A DNA stretch of 64,000 bases, taken from contig NZ_CP045687.1 of NCBI RefSeq assembly GCF_009601705.1, positions 127,527-191,526 on the forward strand, in the 5' to 3' direction. This DNA comes from Sulfolobus sp. E5-1-F. Its GTDB lineage: Archaea; Thermoproteota; Thermoprotei_A; Sulfolobales; Sulfolobaceae. A program made the position numbers and the translations under genes. The notes beneath the pieces are model-generated. The model did not search any database and was not told where the DNA came from. It was given only the letters and a program-made list of their open reading frames with translations. Below are positions 57,379 to 64,000 of the stretch, in pieces (positions within the stretch are counted from its first letter, which is position 1; each line of letters starts with the position of its first letter).

Positions 57379-58329
57379 ATGGAGAAGAATCTGAGGAGAA
57401 GAATTCAGAAGATCAAAGGTGGTAGCTATATAATAACGTTACCTCCAGAGTGGGTTAGGAGAAATAGCTTAGATGCTAAAAGTGAGGTCTTTGTTATAGA
57501 GAAAGATGGAGAACTATTAATAAAACCTAAAAGGGATTACATTACTAAGAAAACCATTGATCTTGATTTAATTGACTTAGAAACTACCAAATATTTAATA
57601 ACAGTATACTACATGCAAGGTATTTCAGAAATAGAAATAACATCGAAGTCCGTAATACCAGCCTCTATAAAAGATGAGCTGAAAAATTTGCAATTATACC
57701 TACCAGGTTTAACGATTGAGAGTGAAAGTTTCAACTATATTACGTTCAGGGTTCATGATAATATTGGTACTAATCTGATTGAAGATATGAAAACTTTCTC
57801 CAGTAAATTACTAATACTACTAGAAGATCTTGCAAAGATAATTGAAAATCCTAACAAGGAGATGGCTATAGATTTGAAAAATAGAGCTGATGAGTTGAAT
57901 AAATTATATAATTCAGTGATAAGAGAGATAGCCCTAATCTCACAAAAAGAAGAGGAATTCGAAATAAAAAATCTGCCTACAAGAGATTTAATACTTTATG
58001 CCATAGCAATGCGCGATATGGGAAGAATGCTATCTCATATTAAAACTGCGTCCCTAGCCGTAACTGAATGTACAAATACATCTAATAAAGACCTTAAGTT
58101 CATAATTAAAGCCATCGTGAATATGTTCAAGAGATCACAGGAAGTTTTCTTTGATAAAAATATAGATCACATAAGAGATATAAGGGAAAGTATGAAAGAA
58201 ATAAACAAAATAGTCTATGGAAACGAAATAGAATGCAAAGAACTAGCAAGAGAATTAGCAAGAATTGCTAGTTACTGTGTAGCTCTAATGGATGATGGTG
58301 TACATAAAAGTGTTAAGATAATAGTATAA
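57379..58329 (+). CDS. AbrB-PhoU family regulator
   Basis: 316 residues. The N-terminal 50 residues form an AbrB/SpoVT-type swapped-hairpin DNA-binding domain (RIQKIKGGSYIITLPPEWVRR), and the remainder is helical with PhoU-like repeats (LKNRADELNKLYNSVIREI; ELARELARIASYCVALMDDG). Archaeal proteins of this type are usually annotated as phosphate uptake regulators. No phosphate transporter is present in the window, so its target is unclear. It follows the di-iron gene by 42 bp on the same strand, and a TATA-like TTTTTATATA lies just upstream. Confidence 0.82.
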   Translation: MEKNLRRRIQKIKGGSYIITLPPEWVRRNSLDAKSEVFVIEKDGELLIKPKRDYITKKTIDLDLIDLETTKYLITVYYMQGISEIEITSKSVIPASIKDELKNLQLYLPGLTIESESFNYITFRVHDNIGTNLIEDMKTFSSKLLILLEDLAKIIENPNKEMAIDLKNRADELNKLYNSVIREIALISQKEEEFEIKNLPTRDLILYAIAMRDMGRMLSHIKTASLAVTECTNTSNKDLKFIIKAIVNMFKRSQEVFFDKNIDHIRDIRESMKEINKIVYGNEIECKELARELARIASYCVALMDDGVHKSVKIIV

Positions 58330-58467
58330 ATACTTCTCTGTGATAAGATAAGTCAAACTTTAATTTGTAAAATCCTTTAATTACTATTTTAGAAAAGTCT
58401 ACATATAACTAACTCACATTTCCATAAATCTTTTAAACATAAAGTGATAATCATGATGGGATTATAA

Positions 58468-58674
58468 CTGTCTAGTCTCAAAGGTCTAACATTTTTATTA
58501 ATAATGTTAACAGGCTTAATTCTGCCATCACTATTTTTCCTACAAACTTTAGCACAAACATCTATAACGATATCTCCCCCAAACTCTTCTGTACTTGTTG
58601 ACGTATCACAAGTTAATCCACCAGATGCACTAGATCCCGCCACAGGATCTTATGTTCAAGATGGACCATATTAA
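58468..58674 (+). pseudogene. truncated Opp/Dpp-type substrate-binding protein
   Basis: Reading from 58468, the frame gives a signal peptide (LTFLLIMLTGLILPSLFFLQ), an Ala-Gln cleavage region and the start of a binding protein with VNPPDALDPATGSYVQDGP, the motif that opens SBP_bac_5 peptide-binding proteins. It then stops at 58672-58674 and runs into an ABC ATPase sequence in another frame. The first codon is CTG where an ATG would be expected (CTGTCTAGT), so the start may be mutated. More than 600 residues and the permease genes are missing: a deletion relic. Confidence 0.75.
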
Positions 58675-59054
58675 GTGATGTAAATCTTGATATAGAAAAA
58701 GGGGAAATAGTAGGAATTGTTGAAGAAAGCGGTTCTGGGAAATCCACATTAGGTCACGCAATCTCCAGAATCTTACCTCCGAATGCGAGAATTCAAGGCG
58801 ATATCATAATAGATGGAGTTAATTTAGCTAAGTTAAAAGATAACGATTTGCAGAAATATAGAGGAACATGGGTTTTCATGATATTTCAAAATCCATTAAA
58901 CAGTCTAAACCCAGTAAAGAAGGTAGGTTCTCAGCTCCTAGAAGCTGTAAAAATTAGGCATCAAAGGGATGGAAAGAAGGTTGAAGAAGAAAGTTTAATG
59001 AAGGACGTTATTGAAGTTCTCAAAGACTTAAGATTGCCAGATCCTTATTCCATT

Positions 59055-60198
59055 TAGTACTTTATAGATTTTATCGTAGTCTGAATAGTTTCTTATAGTC
59101 AAAGAAGTATCCATAAACGTTTTTCAAGTACCTTGAGAGAGCCTTTACACCAAGGTGGGAACCGAGCTCATACTTCAAGATGTGGAGGAAGTTCACAACT
59201 AGGCCAACAAGCTTCATGTATCCGAGGATCTTGACTACGCTCTTGAACGAACTGCTCCTAAGGCCTAGGACCTTCAAATCCCTTATCATAGTTTCAACAT
59301 CCCACCTATTCTCCCAAGTCGTTATTACCTCCTCAGAGGTCATGGTTAGATCGGTCGTGAAGAAGTACCTCCTCCCGCAACCTTTATAATTGTCAACTAC
59401 AATTAATTTAATAGGAACGCCGAGGTACGTGACGGAGAACTCTCCCTCGGGGAACTCGGCGACCGGCACGGATCTACCTCCCTCGGTAACCCGCGCGCTC
59501 GCCTTGAGTTCCGAAACAACACCGGGCAGAAGAGTTCTCCCGTTCACGTACCACGAATCGAACGCTATTGAACTAACGTTAAGCCTCCTCCTCACTTTCT
59601 CTATCAGCTCAATTGCGATTTCGATCTTCGTTCTGAACTGGACTGGCTTCCCTTCTTGTTTCAAGATATTCACGACTTTTTGTGGTAGGTAGATCTCGAG
59701 GTGGATCAGGTAGACCTCGTTGGTTTCCAAGTCTCTTATTGTGGCTACAAGGATTTGGTGTGCTGGGATGTAGGTTTTATCCTTCCTGGAGTAGAAGAAT
59801 TGGGTCATGTGACCTGAGACCCACGCGGCTTTAGCGTAGTATTTCTCGTTTAGTGTATCGTCTATTGAGAGCTGGACCTTGTGTTCCCCTACTAATTCCT
59901 TCACTACTTCGATTAGATCGACCTTAGCGACCTCCTCTAACTTCCTCAAGGCGTATTCGTAGTCAATTCCAGCCGTGGTGCACTTGGCCCTCATTGATCC
60001 ATCCTCGATCAGAGATGCACCCAGTAACTTCTCTAGGGATTTACTGCCTAGCGTCTTCTTCACTTTCTCTAGGTACTTCCTTACCCTTGCAAATCTCCTG
60101 TTGAAGAGACTCGTTATTTTCATTGTTTAGTCTTGGTATTATCATCCTAAAAAGTTTTTAAGGTATTTCAAATTGACGTCATTTTCAGGAAACTACTA
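59055..60198 (-). mobile_element. IS4/ISH3-like insertion sequence, 1144 bp
   Basis: The boundaries were set by reconstructing the interrupted ATPase gene: TCCATT is duplicated at 59049-59054 and 60199-60204, and the ends share a short imperfect inverted repeat (TAGTACTTT at the left, TAGTAGTTT as the complement of the right). It contains one transposase gene on the minus strand that fills almost the whole element. The duplication could be read as 5 or 6 bp. Its internal base composition is richer in G+C than the host DNA around it. The exact ISfinder name cannot be given. Confidence 0.85.
59071..60123 (-). CDS. DDE transposase, IS4/ISH3-like
   Basis: Full-length transposase (350 aa). A helical N-terminal part is followed by a DDE domain: first Asp in VQLSIDDTLNEKYYAKA, second in VSSIAFDSWYVNGR, and the Glu in TWENRWDVETMIRDLKVLGLR (quoted in part: WENRWDVETMIRDLK), the Y-(2)-R-(3)-E-(6)-K-like motif of the IS4 superfamily. 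The frame is intact, so it may be active. ATG at 60123 lies 75 bp inside the element's right end. The third-position GC bias in residues about 160-240 contrasts with the host. Confidence 0.87.
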   Translation of the reverse strand: MKITSLFNRRFARVRKYLEKVKKTLGSKSLEKLLGASLIEDGSMRAKCTTAGIDYEYALRKLEEVAKVDLIEVVKELVGEHKVQLSIDDTLNEKYYAKAAWVSGHMTQFFYSRKDKTYIPAHQILVATIRDLETNEVYLIHLEIYLPQKVVNILKQEGKPVQFRTKIEIAIELIEKVRRRLNVSSIAFDSWYVNGRTLLPGVVSELKASARVTEGGRSVPVAEFPEGEFSVTYLGVPIKLIVVDNYKGCGRRYFFTTDLTMTSEEVITTWENRWDVETMIRDLKVLGLRSSSFKSVVKILGYMKLVGLVVNFLHILKYELGSHLGVKALSRYLKNVYGYFFDYKKLFRLR

Positions 60199-60712
60199 TC
60201 CATTATTGACCGTTACCCTCACCAACTCTCAGGTGGACAGGTTCAGAGAATAGTTATTTCAATGGCTTTATTACTAAAGCCCAAATTGCTCATAGCTGAT
60301 GAACCAACATCTGCATTAGACGTTACAATACAAGCGCAAGTAGTTAATCTATTTAAACAATTAAATAAGGAAATAAATACAAGTATCATTTTTATAACCC
60401 ATGATATTTCCTTAGCTTATGTAGTATCGGATAGAATAGTAGTAATGTATGCTGGAAGAATTATGGAAGATGGAAAAGTTGAAGAAGTCTTAAAATCGCC
60501 TATGCACCCATATACACAAGGGTTAGTAGCGAGTATACCAACTGGAGATAAAACTCAAAAGTTAACTGCCATTCCGGACAATCCACCATCTTTTTTCGCG
60601 TTACCTACTGGGTGTAAGTTTAGTAATAGATGCATTAAAGTTTTTGACGTTTGTAGAAAGAAAGAGCCTAACATTATTGAGAAAAATGGAAGAAAAATAA
60701 GGTGTTGGTTAT

Positions 60713-61684
60713 ATGAGTGATAATATACTTTATAAGGCAACTAATATAAATAAATACTATCTTGCGAAGAAAAGAGGAATATTGGAATCATTATCAAGAG
60801 AACCTCCAATTTACGTTAGGGCATTAGATAATGTATCAGTAGAGATAAGAAAAAGCGAAGTCTTAGGTGTAGTGGGCGAAAGTGGTTCTGGCAAAACTAC
60901 ATTAGGCAAAGTACTAGCTACATTAGAAAAGCCTACTAGTGGAAACTTATTCTTTATGGGAATAGAGGTAAATGATCATAATGTAAACCTTATCAGAAAA
61001 CGAATACATATGGTTTTTCAAAATCCTATGACATCCATAAATCCAAGAATGAAAGTTAAGGATATAGTTAAAGAAGCTATGAGGGAAAAAAGTGAAGAAA
61101 AAGTGAAGAAATTATTAGAAGAGGTTGGACTAGATTATAATTACGTAAAAGATAAGTATCCTAGAGAACTATCTGGTGGGCAGACACAGAGAGTAGCAAT
61201 AGCGAGAGCGCTTGCTAAAGAGCCGGAATTTTTAATTCTAGATGAACCGACTTCAGCTTTAGATGCATCAGTACAGGCTCAAATTCTTAATCTACTCGTA
61301 GACTTACAAAAGGAAAGGAAACTAACATATCTCTTCATTACCCATAATATCGCGGTAGCTAGATACATCTCCGATAGAGTCATAATTATGTATGCGGGAA
61401 AAATTGTGGAAGAAGGAAATACAAAAGAAGTTATTTCGGAACCAATGCATCCATATACTCAATCATTGCTTAGCTCAGTACCAGAGTTGGGGAAGAAAGA
61501 GCTTAAACCGCCAAGCGGGGAAGTACCTAGCTTAATAAATCCGCCTAAAGGGTGTAGATTCAATCCTAGATGTCCTTTTGCTATGCCAATATGTAAAGAG
61601 AAGGAACCACCAATGGTGGAAATAAATGGAAGAAAAGTCTCTTGTTGGTTGTACGAAACCAACTGGAAGAAGGCTTCTGGTTGA
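60713..61684 (+). CDS. Opp/Dpp-type ABC importer ATPase (DppF-like), intact
   Basis: 323 residues, complete: Walker A GESGSGKTT (about 54-62), Q-loop FQNPMTSINPR, signature LSGGQTQRVAIARALA, Walker B LILDEPTSALD and switch His FITHNIA. The C-terminal oligopeptide extension with CRFNPRCPFAMPIC follows. It is the second ATPase of an importer whose binding protein, permeases and first ATPase are deleted or broken upstream, so it is orphaned and may be non-functional unless it pairs with the ATPase encoded at 15884-16843. Confidence 0.88.
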   Translation: MSDNILYKATNINKYYLAKKRGILESLSREPPIYVRALDNVSVEIRKSEVLGVVGESGSGKTTLGKVLATLEKPTSGNLFFMGIEVNDHNVNLIRKRIHMVFQNPMTSINPRMKVKDIVKEAMREKSEEKVKKLLEEVGLDYNYVKDKYPRELSGGQTQRVAIARALAKEPEFLILDEPTSALDASVQAQILNLLVDLQKERKLTYLFITHNIAVARYISDRVIIMYAGKIVEEGNTKEVISEPMHPYTQSLLSSVPELGKKELKPPSGEVPSLINPPKGCRFNPRCPFAMPICKEKEPPMVEINGRKVSCWLYETNWKKASG

Positions 61685-61902
61685 AGGAACCATCATACTT
61701 GTGATTTTTTCTTTATTCTTGGAAATAACTAGCATAATTAATTATCTTATTTTCGTTGGAATATGGGGGAGTGTTCTCATGCAGTCATCTTATTCGATAT
61801 CTAGCTGTAAAATTATATCAAGTTAGTAATTTTTATAATTACTCATCTTGATCTAGAGGTAACCGCGAAACTAGAACGTACAAAATAACTTAAGAAACTT
61901 TA

Positions 61903-61961
61903 TGTGCGAGAACTGCGAGTTTTTTGAGGGTAAGCGACATGGATCTCGCAGTTCTCGCACA
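61903..61961 (+). repeat. 17-bp inverted repeat around the IS1 transposase start codon
   Basis: Perfect 17-bp arms at 61903-61919 and 61945-61961 with a 25-nt loop that contains the ATG at 61939-61941. In mRNA the stem would place the start codon in the loop next to the stem base. The right arm is coding (it specifies residues LAVLAQ), so base pairing and protein sequence are both constrained. Confidence 0.8.
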
Positions 61962-62889
61962 ACTAATACTTTTGATTTTAAGAAATTTAAATCTTAAGCC
62001 AAGAAAGTACGCGCTAAAGGATATTGCACTAGCGTTAGCAGCATACTCCTTGGGAGTTCAGATCACGAAAATAGGAATCCCACCATCAACACTATACTAC
62101 TACTTGAGGAAAGTGGGAATAAGAAGGAGAAGGGAGAAGAGACCAACATGCCCATCATGCAACTCCAACAGAGTAGTCAAGAACGGCTCATCCAGAGGGA
62201 AGGCAAAGTATAGATGCAAAGTGTGTGGAAGAACGTTTTACAACACGTTGAAGCACAGAATGAATAAGGAACAAAGGGAGAGAATCTTAAAGGAGTACTT
62301 GAACAGGATGAGCATGAGGGCAATATCAAGAGTTGAGGGAAAGCCATTAACTACGATCTACAGCCTAGTGAAGAGGATTGGAGCAAAGGCCTTCACGAGC
62401 TTAATAATATTGAGGGGGCAACTCAAGAGTTTCGTGGCCAAGTCTACAGTGTTTGACGAGTTCTGGACTTATCTTCGTGTTAGGCATGGGAAGGTTAGAG
62501 CGGATCTCTGGATTTGGACTGCTCTTTCTGATGGGATACCTTTCTACGAGTCTGGGGACAGAAGTTATGGGACTTTCCGTCTCCTCTTGAGCTGGTTACC
62601 TAGGAGTGGGGTAAATTATACTGATCACTACTGTGTTTATCAAGTTCTTGATAAGCGCGTAGCTAGTAAGAAGTACACTTACATTGTGGAGAGTCATAAT
62701 TCTCGGTGTAGGTCTCATCTTGCTAGGTTAGCTAGGGATACTAGGGCTGTTAATAGGAGTCAGAGGATGGTGGAATATAGCTTGGCCTTGTTGAACGTTA
62801 TGTATCCTCACGTGTTCTCAAGGGAGATAACGCCCTTAAACGAGACTTACTTGAGGGCAGTACAGTATATTAGAGATAATCTGATATAA
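61939..62889 (+). CDS. IS1-family transposase (single frame)
   Basis: 316 residues from the ATG at 61939; a TTG at 61924 in the same frame is an alternative. N-terminal helix region and LPPSTLYYYLRKVG-like HTH (here IPPSTLYYYLRKVG). A zinc ribbon CPSCNSNRVVKNGSS plus CKVCGRTF, an HTH (MSMRAISRVEGKPLTTIYSL) and the DDE core follow: Asp/Glu in VFDEFWTYLRV, Asp in VNYTDHYCVYQVL, Glu in YIVESHNSRCRSHLARLARD. Unlike bacterial IS1, InsA and InsB are in one frame with no frameshift. It appears functional. Confidence 0.92.
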   Translation: MDLAVLAQLILLILRNLNLKPRKYALKDIALALAAYSLGVQITKIGIPPSTLYYYLRKVGIRRRREKRPTCPSCNSNRVVKNGSSRGKAKYRCKVCGRTFYNTLKHRMNKEQRERILKEYLNRMSMRAISRVEGKPLTTIYSLVKRIGAKAFTSLIILRGQLKSFVAKSTVFDEFWTYLRVRHGKVRADLWIWTALSDGIPFYESGDRSYGTFRLLLSWLPRSGVNYTDHYCVYQVLDKRVASKKYTYIVESHNSRCRSHLARLARDTRAVNRSQRMVEYSLALLNVMYPHVFSREITPLNETYLRAVQYIRDNLI

Positions 62890-63245
62890 TTTTACTAACA
62901 GTTCTCGAATAAGATGACTGCATGAGAACACTCCCGAATATGGTATTCCACATTACTTATTATAATTGCTTGGTTCAAGAGTTATACTTACTGTATCTCG
63001 GAAAAAGAGATAATAATAAAATCACTATTAGGTAAAAAAATAATCAAAGTAGAAAATTTTAAAGAAAGCTTTGTATCACAAGGACCTATAGCAAAGAGAT
63101 TGAAGTGTGGCTCAGTTTACATCATTTTAAATAACGGAAAGACCGCGATCTTATACGATATAAAAAATCCAGAAAAATTCTTCGAAAAAATTCAGAATTC
63201 CCGCCCTTAAATCATCACGTTGTCAGTACCTAGCCATAACATCAC

Positions 63246-63716
63246 TTAAGATAGTTTAGATACGACATTTTTTATCTCATCGTAGTTTGGTTCCTTCGTT
63301 GGATCTTCGGAAACCCACTTATACCTTATTATACCATTTTTGTCAATTACAAATACTGATCTCTTAGCGAGTACATATCCCTTTAGGATTGGTAACTCTC
63401 CAGCTACACCATAAGCTTTTACAGCTTCCCTATTAAAATCACTAACAATAGTGAAATTTAGCTTATTTTGCTCCTTAAATGCTTTATTACTAAACGGCGG
63501 ATCTACACTAATTCCTATAACTACTGCATTAACTTCATTAAATTTAGCAAGAGAGTCTCTAAAAGTACACATTTCTTTCGTACAAACTGAAGTAAACGCT
63601 GCTGGGTAAAATGCTAAAACCACTACTTTACCTTTAAAATCAGATGGTATTTTAACTTTTTTCAAATCTGTATCTACTAATTCCAATTCTGGAGCTTTCT
63701 CTCCTACTTCTACCAT
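63246..63716 (-). CDS. bcp: peroxiredoxin (Bcp type)
   Basis: Thiol peroxidase (156 aa) of the AhpC/TSA superfamily that reduces hydroperoxides. The peroxidatic Cys lies in FYPAAFTSVCTKEMC (about residue 45), with a second Cys five residues later, the spacing of Bcp-type enzymes that form an intrahelical disulfide. The catalytic Thr and Arg are in the same loop and in VFVIDKNGIIRYKW. It starts with MVEVGEKAPELELVD, the family opening. It stands alone between the decayed transporter region and the HtrA-like gene. Confidence 0.9.
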   Translation of the reverse strand: MVEVGEKAPELELVDTDLKKVKIPSDFKGKVVVLAFYPAAFTSVCTKEMCTFRDSLAKFNEVNAVVIGISVDPPFSNKAFKEQNKLNFTIVSDFNREAVKAYGVAGELPILKGYVLAKRSVFVIDKNGIIRYKWVSEDPTKEPNYDEIKNVVSKLS

Positions 63717-63773
63717 ACAATAGGTTTAGTATGAGAAGATAAAAAACTCAACACTAAAAGACTTTTAAAAAAT

Positions 63774-64000
63774 TTAAGTAGATATGCCAGGGACTGGTAT
63801 CGAAAGATCAATCTCCTTGGAGTCTCTTAACACCTTTATATCAACTTGTGAACCAACCATCTCTTCTAGTGTAGCTAATAAATCTATAGGAGATTTAACT
63901 TCTTGATTATTGACTTTCAGTATAATGTCGCCCCTTCTTATACCATTTCTATACGCAGTTCCATTTGGATCTATGTTCATTACAAGTAGGCCACTTTGCC
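63774..64000 (-). CDS. HtrA/DegP-like protease, C-terminal PDZ domain (partial at window end)
   Basis: The frame is open to the window edge, so only the last 75 or so residues are present. They form a PDZ domain: GLLVMNIDPNGTAYRNGI, RRGDIILKVNNQEVKSP, LLATLEEMVGSQVDIKVLR. This arrangement is typical of the end of serine proteases of the HtrA family. The protease domain with the catalytic triad would lie beyond 64000 and cannot be checked here. An internal ATG at 63980 is not the true start because the PDZ carboxylate-binding loop GLLV precedes it. Confidence 0.75.
   Translation of the reverse strand, partial: QSGLLVMNIDPNGTAYRNGIRRGDIILKVNNQEVKSPIDLLATLEEMVGSQVDIKVLRDSKEIDLSIPVPGIST

Larger units (their letters stand above)
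58671..60720 (+). pseudogene. Opp/Dpp-type ABC ATPase (DppD-like), 5' truncated and split by an IS
   Basis: The 5' part (58671-59054) starts abruptly with LSDVNLDIEKGEIVGIVEESGSGKST inside an ABC domain (first part quoted: LSDVNLDIEKGE). It has lost about 20-30 N-terminal residues at the deletion junction, and its Walker A reads VEESGSGKST with Glu for the first Gly. It is interrupted after DPYSI by a 1144-bp IS. The 3' part (60205-60720) continues IDRYPHQLSGGQVQRIVI, then LLIADEPTSALD and the Cys-rich C-terminal domain. Joining 59054 to 60205 keeps the frame (299 codons). It overlaps the intact partner ATPase gene by 8 bp. Confidence 0.85.
61767..62935 (+). mobile_element. IS1-family insertion sequence, 1169 bp
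   Basis: Perfect 31-bp terminal inverted repeats (61767-61797 and 62905-62935) and an 8-bp target duplication GAATATGG (61759-61766 and 62936-62943) define the element exactly. It encodes one intact transposase of the IS1 (InsA+InsB fused) type. Size is close to ISC1173 of S. solfataricus, but I cannot verify identity. Intact ends, intact gene and a clean duplication suggest recent insertion. Confidence 0.93.
61626..63210 (+). pseudogene. small PH-like (DUF304-type) membrane protein split by an IS1-family element
   Basis: The left part (61626-61766) gives a basic N-terminus and TM helix (GTIILVIFSLFLEITSIINY) ending at GIW; the right part (62944-63210) continues YSTLLIIIAWFKSYTYC and a soluble domain with EKEIIIKSLLGKKIIKVENF and NGKTAILYDIKNPEKFFEKI. 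Two helices followed by a split-barrel strand set is the bacterial-PH (DUF304) layout. Joining the parts with one copy of the 8-bp target site restores 135 codons without a stop. The start overlaps the end of the ATPase gene in another frame and is the least certain point. Confidence 0.75.

Noticed and set aside
58389-58643. 84-residue minus-strand frame
   Set aside because: It is the shadow of the binding-protein stub, whose plus-strand translation gives a signal peptide and a family motif.

Overview
The window looks like chromosomal DNA of a thermoacidophilic crenarchaeon of the Sulfolobales, most like the Saccharolobus solfataricus / Sulfolobus islandicus group. The pointers are AT-rich DNA, many TATA boxes about 26 nt upstream of start codons (leaderless mRNAs), class III prepilin signal peptides, a SoxABC quinol oxidase with a SoxL Rieske protein, a copR-copM-copA copper cluster, sulerythrin, a CutABC-type molybdenum hydroxylase, and archaeal IS elements. 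No tRNA, rRNA or CRISPR array was seen.

Layout. 0-8 kb: a zinc-ribbon membrane protein, then a bindosome-type (Bas) pilus locus with three small class III pilin-like proteins, the ATPase BasE, the membrane platform BasF and a large glycosylated surface protein. 8.2-9.0 kb: a dead IS6-type element with an 8-bp target duplication. 9-24 kb: an M1 aminopeptidase, a GH116 glycosidase, a NagA-like deacetylase, the scattered genes of one Opp/Dpp-type ABC importer (two ATPases, two permeases, one Thr-rich anchored binding protein), a gluconate-dehydratase-like enzyme and an SDR. This resembles a peptide/amino-sugar scavenging island. 24-32 kb: soxL and two small membrane proteins face soxABCDD'. 32-35 kb: copper regulator, chaperone and exporter. 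35-41 kb: a zinc-finger regulator, an ABC-2 exporter, an oxidative-stress operon (sulerythrin, GlpC-like Fe-S protein, DUF3501) and two DUF2173-type proteins.

41-51 kb is the most interesting stretch. A three-subunit molybdenum hydroxylase (CutB-CutC-CutA order) is preceded on the same strand by an orphan SelD-like gene that keeps the catalytic Cys and Lys. Beyond it lie a rhodanese, a winged-helix protein, a NifX-like protein, a four-repeat DUF1641 protein, two DsrE-type proteins, a sulfide:quinone-oxidoreductase-like flavoprotein and a TusA-like protein. I read this as a candidate sulfur (or selenium) relay coupled to sulfane-sulfur oxidation and possibly to maturation of the Mo site.

51-57 kb: an aromatic/acyl-CoA cluster (PaaK ligase, DUF35-thiolase pair, two crotonases, hotdog thioesterase) next to a di-iron R2/PaaA-like ferritin-fold protein and an AbrB-PhoU protein. 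58.4-63.2 kb: a decaying second Opp/Dpp locus. A binding-protein stub is fused by deletion to an ATPase gene that is itself split by a 1144-bp IS, then comes an intact ATPase, and then a small PH-like membrane gene split by a 1169-bp IS1-family element. Removing each IS plus one target copy restores the reading frame exactly. The window ends with a peroxiredoxin and the 3' end of an HtrA-like protease gene.
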